A stretch of 19,183 nucleotides of DNA from Eggerthella sp. CAG:368. Its GTDB lineage: Bacteria; Actinomycetota; Coriobacteriia; Coriobacteriales; Eggerthellaceae. Shown piece by piece: positions 8,454 through 15,922 of the stretch; position 1 is the first letter of the stretch, and each line of letters begins with the position of its first letter. Under the pieces are notes generated by a model, which was given only the letters and a program-made list of their open reading frames with translations, ran no database searches and was not told the DNA's origin. The DNA is taken from the NCBI GenBank assembly GCA_000434775.1, contig FR895477.1, positions 28,306 through 47,488 on the forward strand, given 5' to 3'. A program made the position numbers and the translations under genes.

Positions 8454-9974
8454 ATGGCTTATTACTTTGAAGAACCATCACGTACTTTTAACGAGTATTT
8501 GCTTGTTCCAGGATATTCTTCTTCGGAGTGTACGCCTGAAGCGGTAAGTCTTAAAACTCCTCTTGTTAAGTTCAGCAAGGGTGAAGAACCTACGATTTCG
8601 CTTTCCATTCCTATGGTTTCGGCAATTATGCAGGCTGTTTCTGACGATGGAATGGCTGTAGCTTTGGCCCAGCAGGGTGGTCTTTCTTTTATCTATGGTT
8701 CTCAGTCAGTTGAAGATCAAGCTGCTATGGTCGGTCGTGTAAAAGATCACAAAGCGGGTTTTGTTCGCAGCGACTCCAATTTGCCTCCAACCGCAACGCT
8801 TCGCGATGTTGTTGCTTTGAAGGAAAAACGTGGTCATACCACTATGCCAATCACTGAGGATGGTCGCTCCCAAGGTAAGCTTTTAGGTATTGTCACGGGG
8901 CGCGATTATCGTCTTTCTCGTATGAGCCTCGATGAGCCTGTTACCAATTTTATGACTCCTCGCGAAAAGCTCATTGTTGCTTCTGCTGAAACTAGCTTAA
9001 AGGAAGCAAACGATATTATTTGGGATAACAAACTTAACTCGCTTCCCATCGTTGATAGTGAAGATAATCTGCTTTATATGGTTTTTCGTAAAGACTATGA
9101 GCAACACAAGTCCAATCCAGACGAATTGCTTGACAGCCACAAGCGCTATCTTGTTGGCGCTGGTATTAATACGCGTGATTATGCAGAGCGTGTTCCTGCG
9201 CTTATTGACGCGGGTGCCGATGTCTTATGTATTGACTCTTCTGAGGGATATTCCGAATGGCAGTCACGCACTATTGATTGGATTCGTGCTCACTACGGTA
9301 ATTCCGTAAAGGTTGGCGCTGGAAACGTTGTTGATCGTGATGGCTTCCGCTTCTTGGCTGAAGCTGGTGCAGACTTTATTAAAGTTGGCATTGGCGGCGG
9401 TTCTATTTGTATTACGCGTGAGCAAAAAGGTATTGGCCGTGGCCAAGCAACCGCATTGATTGAAGTTGCTGCTGCTCGCGATGAATATTTCCAGGAAACA
9501 GGCGTTTATATTCCAGTTTGCTCTGATGGTGGCATTGTATATGATCACCACATGACATTGGCTCTTGCTATGGGCGCTGACTTCATGATGCTCGGTCGCT
9601 ATTTTGCTCGTTTTGACGAAAGTCCAACCAACAAGGTAAACGTTAACGGCAACTATATGAAAGAGTATTGGGGCGAAGGTTCTGCTCGTGCTCGCAACTG
9701 GCAGCGCTATGATCTCGGTGGAGCTAAGAAGGGCATGACGTTCGAAGAAGGTGTAGACTCTTACGTTCCTTATGCGGGTGCATTAAAAGATAATGTTAGC
9801 CTCACGCTTTCAAAGATTAAATCCACCATGTGCAACTGTGGCGCTTTGACCATTCCCGAATTGCAAGAGAAGGCTAAGCTTACCGTTGTAAGCTCAACTT
9901 CTATTGTTGAAGGTGGCGCGCATGACGTCGTTCTTAAAGACAAAACTCCGTATGTAAGCAACACCATTCACTAG
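8454..9974 (+). CDS. guaB: IMP dehydrogenase, Tritrichomonas-like type
   Basis: Oxidises IMP to XMP with NAD, the committed step to GMP; 506 aa. The chain is a TIM barrel with two CBS domains inserted at about 105-220. The catalytic loop GIGGGSICITREQKGIGRG places the nucleophile at Cys319, and WQRYD gives Arg418/Tyr419; both numbers match those I know for the Tritrichomonas foetus enzyme, and the loop, SDGGIVYD and the C-terminal KSTMCNCGALTIP region look nearly the same as in that protist. This is unlike the GIGPGSICTTR form of common bacterial GuaB. The ATG at 8454 has GAGGAG (8442-8447) six bases upstream; an in-frame TTG at 8388 is rejected. A strong terminator follows about 125 bases downstream. 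Confidence 0.95.
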   Translation: MAYYFEEPSRTFNEYLLVPGYSSSECTPEAVSLKTPLVKFSKGEEPTISLSIPMVSAIMQAVSDDGMAVALAQQGGLSFIYGSQSVEDQAAMVGRVKDHKAGFVRSDSNLPPTATLRDVVALKEKRGHTTMPITEDGRSQGKLLGIVTGRDYRLSRMSLDEPVTNFMTPREKLIVASAETSLKEANDIIWDNKLNSLPIVDSEDNLLYMVFRKDYEQHKSNPDELLDSHKRYLVGAGINTRDYAERVPALIDAGADVLCIDSSEGYSEWQSRTIDWIRAHYGNSVKVGAGNVVDRDGFRFLAEAGADFIKVGIGGGSICITREQKGIGRGQATALIEVAAARDEYFQETGVYIPVCSDGGIVYDHHMTLALAMGADFMMLGRYFARFDESPTNKVNVNGNYMKEYWGEGSARARNWQRYDLGGAKKGMTFEEGVDSYVPYAGALKDNVSLTLSKIKSTMCNCGALTIPELQEKAKLTVVSSTSIVEGGAHDVVLKDKTPYVSNTIH

Positions 9975-10100
9975 TTCTTTAGTTGTTTGTGGCGGATAAT
10001 TCATAAAGCAAGCGTCTGGCGCTTTGTATGAAGGCAAGAAGGGCTGATGGAGCTTAAAGAGCTTTGCTTGGCTAACAAAGAACGAAATAGTGATTGATTT

Positions 10101-10133
10101 ACTGACCTCGCAAAACTGCGGGGTCAGTTTTTT
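10101..10133 (+). terminator. Rho-independent terminator of the IMP dehydrogenase gene
   Basis: ACTGACCTCGC (10101-10111) pairs with GCGGGGTCAGT (10118-10128), 11 bp with one G-U pair and a 6-base loop, followed by a run of T. Confidence 0.9.
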
Positions 10134-10330
10134 ATGCCTTTACCCTCATCCCTTTTTCCTGCAAGCCTTTTTGAGCCTTACTCATTTTGTTCTTTTGGGT
10201 TTTGCTTCTTAAGACTTTTATCAAGGTTAAAACTATTAATGTTGCTTTTAGTGGTGCTTTGATCGACAAATAGTACAGAGTAAAAGCAAACAAAAGCCTT
10301 TCTTGCGCAGGCTTATCAGGGGGGTTCGTT

Positions 10331-10339
10331 TGTTATACT
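10331..10339 (+). promoter_or_regulatory. Extended -10 promoter of the binding protein/kinase operon
   Basis: TGTTATACT at 10331-10339 fits the TGnTATAAT extended -10 form, 31 bases before the GTG start. The -35 region is weak, as is usual for extended -10 promoters. Confidence 0.55.
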
Positions 10340-10369
10340 TGCCTAGTTGCAAAGAAAGGGGAGCACACA

Positions 10370-11188
10370 GTGAAATCATATAGGATGATAGCTGTAATAG
10401 TGGTTATTATGCTATGCGTGTGCACCTTTGTCGGTTGTTCGAGTGAATCGAATCCTTCTAAGAATACTGACAACCTTCAACCTATCACCGTTGGTTCTGA
10501 TAACTATCCGCCGTTTAACTTTCTTGACGAAAACGGAAGTCCTACTGGCATTGACGTTGAAATTACAACGGAAGCCTTTCGTCGTATTGGTTATGAGCCA
10601 ACGTTTACCCTCATCAAATGGGAAGACAAGGACATCTTGCTCGAGAAGGGCGAGATTGATTGTGTGGCAGGTTGTTTTACTATGACAGGGCGTGAAAACC
10701 AATATAATTGGGCTGGTCCTTACATGAAAAGTCGCCAGGTTGTTGCAGTGAATCCTTTAAGTGATATTACTTCTTTGGCAGACCTTGAAGGAAAAGTCGT
10801 TGCCGTTCAGGCGACTACGCGCCCTGAACAAATTTTTCTACAGGGCTTAAATAGTCGTGTACCAAACATCAAAAGCTTATTCTGTTTAGAAGATGGATCG
10901 CTGTTGTATCCTTCGCTGAGGAAGGGTTATGTTGATGCGATTGCTTTGCATGAAACTTCGATTTTGCAATATGAGCAGGATTATGGCGTGGATTTTCGTA
11001 TTCTTGATGAGCCTATTCTTGAGGCTGATCTTGGCGTTGCGTTTTATAAAGATGATGTTCGCGGCATAGCTGAACGTATGGATGAAGTGTTTGATGAAAT
11101 GTATCGCGATGGCACGCTTAAAGCAATCATTGGGAAATATCTTGATGACCCCGAAAAGTATTTGGGGGTCTATGCAAGTGAAAGATAG
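10370..11188 (+). CDS. Solute-binding lipoprotein next to a sensor kinase
   Basis: Extracellular SBP_bac_3-type binding protein, 272 aa, GTG start with AAAGGGGAG upstream. The lipoprotein signal is MKSYRMIAV, a hydrophobic run and FVGC with Cys23 as the lipid anchor. Landmarks of the fold are ITVGSDNYPPFNFLDENGSPTG (about 40-61), IDCVAGCFTMTGRENQYNWAGPY (about 95-117), LEGKVVAVQATTRPEQ, and a C-terminal RDGTLKAIIGKYL. Unlike the importer-linked protein at 3684, it has no permease or ATPase beside it. Its 3' end overlaps the start of the histidine kinase gene, so the two are almost surely co-translated. The likely job is to capture an amino acid-like ligand at the membrane and present it to the kinase; service to the importer upstream is possible. 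Confidence 0.87.
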   Translation: MKSYRMIAVIVVIMLCVCTFVGCSSESNPSKNTDNLQPITVGSDNYPPFNFLDENGSPTGIDVEITTEAFRRIGYEPTFTLIKWEDKDILLEKGEIDCVAGCFTMTGRENQYNWAGPYMKSRQVVAVNPLSDITSLADLEGKVVAVQATTRPEQIFLQGLNSRVPNIKSLFCLEDGSLLYPSLRKGYVDAIALHETSILQYEQDYGVDFRILDEPILEADLGVAFYKDDVRGIAERMDEVFDEMYRDGTLKAIIGKYLDDPEKYLGVYASER

Positions 11189-13388
11189 GGTTGCATCATC
11201 TTCGTGGCTCAGCTCTTTAGGATGCTTTTTTCGGACTCGAGTTTTTTTGCTTGGCCTTGTGATTGTTCTGGTTGTTGGCTTGGTTTTTTGGGGAATTTTA
11301 ACCAAGGAGGCTCGAGATCGGGCTACAAGCACCCTTAACTACATCCAAGAACAAAGCCTTTCGTTTGATTCATATAACAATGCGAGCCAAGCAAAGAGTG
11401 TTATGCGTGCTATTGAAAATGCTGGTCAGCTTGCGCGCAATATTGAAGAAGACGGGGGTGTAAGCAGAAATAATTTTGAGCAGTATGTTTCTGAATTGCG
11501 TTTGACGGGCGCACTTGTACTTTCTCCTGAAGGTGAAGTTGAAGAGGAATATTCAACTGACGGTGTCGGTTCATCTCAGCTTTTGGACACTATTACAAAC
11601 AAGACAGCGCTTGAGGTTGCTCAGTACCCCCAGAAAACCTATACAGGACGCGTGGAATTAAACGATAGATCGTACGTTGATTTTGCTTGTGCATATCGTC
11701 TTGATGAAAGAGGCATTGTAGTTTCGCTTTATCATACCGATGCAGAATTTGCGAATCGATATACACTTTCCTTACAAAGCATGCTGAATGGTTATTCTGC
11801 GGCAGATTACGGCACTATTGTTATTGAAAAGAACAACAAAATTATTGCTTCGAATAAAAACAATAATGGTGACACCGATGCCGTTGGGGTGGATACGCGT
11901 AATGAAAACGTTGTTAAGACAATCAAAAATACGTGTGAAACAAACGAGCAGAAGATTGTTGAGTCTAACGGTACGCTATATTTAGGGGAATACGGTAAAG
12001 CGCGTGACTTCTACGTGTATACCTATACGTCTGCGCTTCCCATTTTTGGGAAAGTAGCTTTGGCCTGCTTTGCTGCAATTGTGCTTTATGCATCTATTCT
12101 AGGAGCGTTTATTTTTTTGCGTCATCGTTCAGAGAGCAAACATTTAGCTGAGCGAATAATGACTGAGCACAGATATAACAAGCGTTTAGAAGAAGCTGCG
12201 CAAGAGGCGCAAAATGCCAACAGGGCAAAAACAGAGTTTCTTCAGCGTATGAGCCACGATCTTCGCACTCCAATCAATGGTATTCGTGGCATGGTTAAAG
12301 TGGGTGATATGTGCGCCGATGATCTTGTTAAGCAAGAGGAGTGCAGGCAAAAAATTTGGGATGCTTCAGGCTTGCTTCTTGATTTGGTGAACGAAATCCT
12401 CGATATGAGTAAGTTAGAAAGCGGCAAAATCAATTTGGATGTGCAGCCGCTCAGTATTTCCGATACCATGCGAGAACTCTATGAGATTATTGAACGTCAA
12501 GCATCCTTGTCTAAGATAAAAATCATGCATGAACCCTTAAAGGTTGAACATCCGTGCGTTTACGCTAGTCCGATTCATTTGAAGCGTTTGCTTATGAATA
12601 TCATGAGCAATGCTGTGAAATACAACAAGGAAGGTGGCGAGGTTCACGTTTCTTGTTGTGAGACTGCATACACGAACGGTATTGGAACATACGTCTTTAC
12701 TATTGACGATACTGGTATTGGCATGAGTGAGGAATTTAAGAAACATGTTTTTGAGCCGTTTGCTCAGGAGGGACGAAAAGGTGCGGGGAATCGCGAAGGG
12801 ACGGGTTTGGGCATGCCTATCGCGAGGAGCTTGTGCGAGATAATGAATGGCACTATCGAATTTGATAGCAAGATTGATGTTGGTACTACGTATGTCATTA
12901 CACTGCCGTTTCGTGTGTGTGAGGGCGAAAGAGCTTCTTTTTTGTGTGAGGAAAAAGAAGACAAAGAGATTGGAGAGCCCTTAATCGAGGGCGTGCGCAT
13001 ACTCCTTGTAGAAGACAATGAGCTTAACCGTGAAATTGCTCAATTCCTTTTAGAATCAGCAGGAGCTCAGGTAGTTGCGGCGGTTGATGGACAAGAAGCT
13101 TTTGAGACATTCAAAGAGAGCGAAGAAGGGTTCTTTGATGCCATTATCATGGATATTATGATGCCGCGTATGGATGGTTATGAAGCTACTAGATGTATAC
13201 GTGTGCTTGATCGCAAAGATGCAACTAAGATTCCTATTATCGCAATGAGCGCTAATGCATTTGCGGAAGATCGTCAGAATGCGCGCGAAGCTGGCATGGA
13301 TGAGCATCTTGTAAAGCCCTTTGACCCATCGCTTATGATTCGTACCATTGCGAAATTTGTTGATGAAAGAAAATCTTCCAAAGAATAA
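11172..13388 (+). CDS. Hybrid sensor histidine kinase with C-terminal receiver domain
   Basis: Membrane sensor kinase of 738 aa. In order: transmembrane helix 1 (about 22-43), an extracytoplasmic sensor of about 250 residues that looks like a double-Cache fold, transmembrane helix 2 (about 293-317), a short coiled coil, HisKA with phospho-acceptor His362 in MSHDLRTPINGI, HATPase_c with Asn480, DDTGIG (Asp513) and GTGLGM (543-548), then a receiver with acidic Asp615, phospho-acceptor Asp661 in MDIMMPRMDGY, Ser693 and Lys715. The first ATG, at 11172, lies three bases after GGGGG; a GTG at 11178 has better spacing to the same site and may be the true start. It overlaps the binding-protein gene by 17 bases. 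No DNA-binding response regulator or Hpt protein is encoded nearby, so the output partner is elsewhere. Confidence 0.92.
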   Translation: MQVKDRVASSSWLSSLGCFFRTRVFLLGLVIVLVVGLVFWGILTKEARDRATSTLNYIQEQSLSFDSYNNASQAKSVMRAIENAGQLARNIEEDGGVSRNNFEQYVSELRLTGALVLSPEGEVEEEYSTDGVGSSQLLDTITNKTALEVAQYPQKTYTGRVELNDRSYVDFACAYRLDERGIVVSLYHTDAEFANRYTLSLQSMLNGYSAADYGTIVIEKNNKIIASNKNNNGDTDAVGVDTRNENVVKTIKNTCETNEQKIVESNGTLYLGEYGKARDFYVYTYTSALPIFGKVALACFAAIVLYASILGAFIFLRHRSESKHLAERIMTEHRYNKRLEEAAQEAQNANRAKTEFLQRMSHDLRTPINGIRGMVKVGDMCADDLVKQEECRQKIWDASGLLLDLVNEILDMSKLESGKINLDVQPLSISDTMRELYEIIERQASLSKIKIMHEPLKVEHPCVYASPIHLKRLLMNIMSNAVKYNKEGGEVHVSCCETAYTNGIGTYVFTIDDTGIGMSEEFKKHVFEPFAQEGRKGAGNREGTGLGMPIARSLCEIMNGTIEFDSKIDVGTTYVITLPFRVCEGERASFLCEEKEDKEIGEPLIEGVRILLVEDNELNREIAQFLLESAGAQVVAAVDGQEAFETFKESEEGFFDAIIMDIMMPRMDGYEATRCIRVLDRKDATKIPIIAMSANAFAEDRQNAREAGMDEHLVKPFDPSLMIRTIAKFVDERKSSKE

Positions 13389-13395
13389 GCCAGAG

Positions 13396-13452
13396 CCGGA
13401 CAACGCAGCCGGAGGATATTGTCCGTTGTCCCGGTTGTCGCGCTTGTCCGGG
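13396..13452 (+). repeat. Inverted-repeat cluster between converging genes
   Basis: CCGGACAACG (13396-13405) can pair with CGTTGTCCCGG (13424-13434, one bulged base) or its first eight bases with TTGTCCGG (13444-13451), giving alternative hairpins between the stops of the kinase gene and the minus-strand surface protein gene. No T tract is present on either strand. It may be a two-way terminator or a mutually exclusive hairpin pair. Confidence 0.4.
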
Positions 13453-13465
13453 TGAACCGCTGCGG

Positions 13466-15079
13466 CTAATGGCGAGCGTGCTTACCGCGCTTGCGGCTAA
13501 AGAGACTACCGAACGCAGCACCAGCACCTGCGATGGCTGCAGCGCATGTCGCGAAGAGCCCCATCCCGTTATCGCCTGTCTTGGGGGTTGCGGCTACTGC
13601 AGTGCCTGCCTCGTCGGCATAGGCCTTACGAACCAAGGAGGTGTCGGTATCTGTCGCCTTGGAGGCGTCGTCGCTCTTGTCGCCTTTGTCGCCCCATGGG
13701 TCATCGGAGGGTTCTACGCCCTCACGTAGGATTTGGGTTTCTGTGGCAGCAGTTTTATCTTTTACGGGATCGCCAAGAGCTTCCTCACCAGCGACACCGA
13801 TTACCTGCCCCCTGACGTAATCGGTGTAGTCACCATAGGTATCCGTGAAGGCAAAGTTGCGAACCGCGCCGTTTGCGGGTACCTTGATCGAGCTATCGCC
13901 AAGAATTTCGATTTTGGCTAAGGGTACGTTGGAGCCGTCGCCTGCATCTGGTACAAGCGTTACGTCATTTTGCACCAGTACTGCAGCGCACGATCCCTTT
14001 GCATACACGTTCGAGTTCAAGATGAAGAGATCTTTTCCGTCAAAGGGATCCATGCTGCTACTCGATACATATATGCCGTAGCCGCCCCCAGCCGTTCCAT
14101 CTCCATACAGCCCCTCAATACGGGGAGCATCAGCGTTCAGCTTCACCTCGGAATTCGAAATATGAACCCACGCTGTACCGCTGCCATGGTAAGCACTGGC
14201 GAGGATTCCGTGTGCTTCGCCTTTGTCGGTTATCTTGGAATTAACGGTGACGTTAGAATCGAAGAAAAGCACCGTTGACGATTTGCCGATATTCGATGCG
14301 AATATTCCTGTCGAGGTGGTTTTTCCTATGGTGTCGATGTTTACTGTGGAATCAATAACAGAAAAGTTAGTTCCCGAGATTCCCCAAGCCCAATCTACGG
14401 GGTTCTCTGCATTGCCTGATTTTACGTTTACCGTAGCACCATTATCGATTCTAATGGTGGGCCCTACATTTTCGCTCGTGTCAAGGGCGTGGATACCATG
14501 GGTACTTCTGCCCGATCCAGAACCGCTGCCTGTGGCTTCAGCATTCACTGTTGTACCGTCGATAGTCACATAGCCACCCTGTGTTCCGTCGCTCTCTGCA
14601 ACAATGGCCTTTTCCTGGGCCTTCACATTCAGCTCACCATCGCCTGCAATAGTGAGATTGCCGTCTTGCACGGAAACGCCAGTTTTTTTGTCCTCATCAG
14701 CGGTGGCTTTGGTGGCATCGACCGTGTTCTTGTTATTCACGTTGATATTCAGGTCACCCTTGGCAGAAATACCCGTGCCGTTGTAGCCGTCCAGGTTCAA
14801 GTTGTCCTGGGTTTGCCAAATCCAACCCGTGCCACTTGAGCCAACGGTGTTATATTGTGTGCCGTCGACATTAATCCATTCAGCTGCAAATGCGCTGCCA
14901 GGGCATAAAATCAAGCCTGAAAGCGCTAGTGCCGAAACGCCCAGCACAACCTTGCGGCGGATAGCACGGAATGGGTCGTATGTGGGAGCTGCTGCCGCTG
15001 CGCAGTGTTTTGCGCGTGCTTCCAAAGGAAGGTTTGCAACATCAATGTGTAACGGGACGTTCTTCGTTGTTTGATTCAT
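13466..15079 (-). CDS. Secreted, probably cell-wall-anchored repeat protein (sortase substrate)
   Basis: Secreted protein of 537 aa. The N-terminal 40 residues are unusually long before the hydrophobic signal (RRKVVLGVSALALSGL, about 41-56), with a signal peptidase site at SAFA/AEW near residue 65. The mature part is rich in Gly, Asn, Thr, Val and Asp with many short units such as GDLNINVNN, GNLTIAGDGELNV, VTIDGTTVNAEA, IRIDNGATVNV and NVTVNSK, as in right-handed parallel beta-helix surface proteins. An acidic linker is followed by TPKTG at 498-502, a hydrophobic segment and a basic tail, the actinobacterial form of the LPXTG sortase signal. The start is the ATG at 15079, with AAAGGA upstream. 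GC is visibly higher than in neighbours (38 of 60 bases at 14941-15000). Function is unknown; an adhesin role is a guess. Confidence 0.8.
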   Translation of the reverse strand: MNQTTKNVPLHIDVANLPLEARAKHCAAAAAPTYDPFRAIRRKVVLGVSALALSGLILCPGSAFAAEWINVDGTQYNTVGSSGTGWIWQTQDNLNLDGYNGTGISAKGDLNINVNNKNTVDATKATADEDKKTGVSVQDGNLTIAGDGELNVKAQEKAIVAESDGTQGGYVTIDGTTVNAEATGSGSGSGRSTHGIHALDTSENVGPTIRIDNGATVNVKSGNAENPVDWAWGISGTNFSVIDSTVNIDTIGKTTSTGIFASNIGKSSTVLFFDSNVTVNSKITDKGEAHGILASAYHGSGTAWVHISNSEVKLNADAPRIEGLYGDGTAGGGYGIYVSSSSMDPFDGKDLFILNSNVYAKGSCAAVLVQNDVTLVPDAGDGSNVPLAKIEILGDSSIKVPANGAVRNFAFTDTYGDYTDYVRGQVIGVAGEEALGDPVKDKTAATETQILREGVEPSDDPWGDKGDKSDDASKATDTDTSLVRKAYADEAGTAVAATPKTGDNGMGLFATCAAAIAGAGAAFGSLFSRKRGKHARH

Positions 15080-15108
15080 GGTTATTCCTTTCAAGGAGGG
15101 CAGCTCTC

Positions 15109-15133
15109 TTCGCGCAAACCCTCATTGCGCGAA
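15109..15133 (-). promoter_or_regulatory. Inverted repeat in the surface protein leader
   Basis: TTCGCGCAA (15109-15117) and TTGCGCGAA (15125-15133) form a perfect 9-bp inverted repeat with a 7-base loop, 30 bases upstream of the surface protein start codon. It could be a leader-RNA hairpin near the ribosome binding site or an operator. Confidence 0.5.
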
Positions 15134-15150
15134 CATCAGAGAAACAAAAC

Positions 15151-15173
15151 CTGATTTAATCTGCTTTAATCTG
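15151..15173 (-). promoter_or_regulatory. 10-base direct repeat upstream of the surface protein gene
   Basis: TTTAATCTG occurs at 15155-15163 and 15165-15173 with CTG flanks, giving a 10-base period, close to one helical turn. It lies 72-94 bases upstream of the surface protein start. Tandem sites of this spacing are typical for response-regulator binding, but the binder is unknown. Confidence 0.45.
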
Positions 15174-15236
15174 GCCCAAGCCTCAGCTTTGACTGCCGTA
15201 TTGGTAAACCGTATATTCAAACACCTTGTTTTTATA

Positions 15237-15254
15237 GGTTCGTTTATACGAACC
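15237..15254. promoter_or_regulatory. Palindrome GGTTCGTTTATACGAACC, candidate operator
   Basis: Perfect 7-bp arms (GGTTCGT / ACGAACC) around TTAT in the middle of the divergent intergenic region. The form suits a dimeric helix-turn-helix regulator. Confidence 0.45.
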
Positions 15255-15340
15255 AACGCGTTTACCTGGGGTTTTGGTAAATAGGTATTGAAATAAAGGC
15301 TTTTAAGCTGAAGCCAGTAAAATGATGGGTAAACAAAGCA

Positions 15341-15376
15341 CATAAAGAGAATCATAAAGAGCAACATGAAGAGAAC
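15341..15376 (+). repeat. Three 12-base tandem repeats upstream of the NimA-like gene
   Basis: CATAAAGAGAAT, CATAAAGAGCAA and CATGAAGAGAAC follow each other with an exact 12-base period at 15341-15352, 15353-15364 and 15365-15376, 51-86 bases upstream of the start of the flavoprotein gene. Probably repeated regulator sites. Confidence 0.6.
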
Positions 15377-15426
15377 AGTGGGTTTAGGGCCATTAAATTG
15401 TTCGGCAGTTTTTATAGGAGCGTGTC

Positions 15427-15906
15427 ATGTTTAGACCATTAAGAAGAAAAGCGCGTCAGATATCAGACGAAGAGGCGAAGCAGCTCTTAGTTAAAGAGCG
15501 CCGCGGTGTTCTTGCTGTTAATGGTGACGATGGATATCCTTTCGCGTTGCCCATCAATTATTATTTTGATTCCGCTGCGAACAAGATATATTTCCACGGT
15601 GCGAAAGAAGGGTATAAGGTTGATGCTCTTAAGCGTTGTGACAAAGTGTGCTTTACGGTGATGGGAAACGAACACACCGTTGAAGGAGAAAAATGGGCTC
15701 CGTTTATGCAAAGCGTGGTTGCTTTTGGCCGTTGTGCGCTCATTGATGATAAAGATGAAGCGGCTGATAAAGTACGCATCATGGCGCTCAAATATTATCC
15801 CAGTGCTGAAGAGGTTGATAGAACTCTTGCTTGCTCATCTCAAGGAATGCTGTTGTATGAAATAACTATTGAGTATCTTACGGGTAAGCAAATTCAAGAA
15901 AAATGA
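15427..15906 (+). CDS. NimA-like pyridoxamine 5'-phosphate oxidase-family flavoprotein
   Basis: Cytoplasmic split beta-barrel protein of 159 aa in the PNPOx-like/NimA group, which binds FMN or a related cofactor. Typical features are an N-terminal helix with QISDEEAKQLL, the strand pattern GVLAVNGDDGYPFALPINYYFD (about 27-48), the IYFHGAKEGYKVDAL block with His57, which corresponds to the cofactor-linked histidine of NimA, and KVCFTVMGNE. ATAGGAG precedes the ATG. Members are often annotated as 5-nitroimidazole reductases, but most are of unknown substrate, so resistance should not be assumed. Its stop lies 16 bases from the converging hydrolase gene; no terminator is visible between them. 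Confidence 0.85.
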   Translation: MFRPLRRKARQISDEEAKQLLVKERRGVLAVNGDDGYPFALPINYYFDSAANKIYFHGAKEGYKVDALKRCDKVCFTVMGNEHTVEGEKWAPFMQSVVAFGRCALIDDKDEAADKVRIMALKYYPSAEEVDRTLACSSQGMLLYEITIEYLTGKQIQEK

Positions 15907-15922
15907 GAGCGAACTATGGCCT

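Larger units (their letters stand above)
9975..10369 (+). other. Intergenic region: guaB terminator and promoter of the sensor operon
   Basis: No gene seen in these 395 bases. It contains a small AAGCG/CGCTT hairpin at 10010-10024, the terminator at 10101-10133, a T-rich stretch without structure at 10135-10260, and an extended -10 promoter at 10331-10339. Short frames here lack ribosome binding sites. Confidence 0.6.
15080..15426. promoter_or_regulatory. Divergent regulatory region rich in repeats
   Basis: This 347-base gap lies between two divergently transcribed genes and holds no convincing gene. It contains, in order, a 9-bp inverted repeat (15109-15133), a 10-bp direct repeat (15151-15173), scattered TTGGTAAA/GTTTACC elements (15201-15208, 15260-15266, 15274-15281), a palindrome (15237-15254) and a 12-bp triple tandem repeat (15341-15376). 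No promoter could be placed with confidence on either strand. Confidence 0.6.

Noticed and set aside
11082..11171. Longer N-terminus for the histidine kinase
   Set aside because: It lies wholly inside the binding-protein gene, has no ribosome binding site, and the membrane helix is preceded by a normal short N-terminus when starting at 11172 or 11178.
13469..15074. Several long plus-strand frames opposite the surface protein gene
   Set aside because: They are shadows of the higher-GC minus-strand gene, with no ribosome binding sites or protein-like composition.
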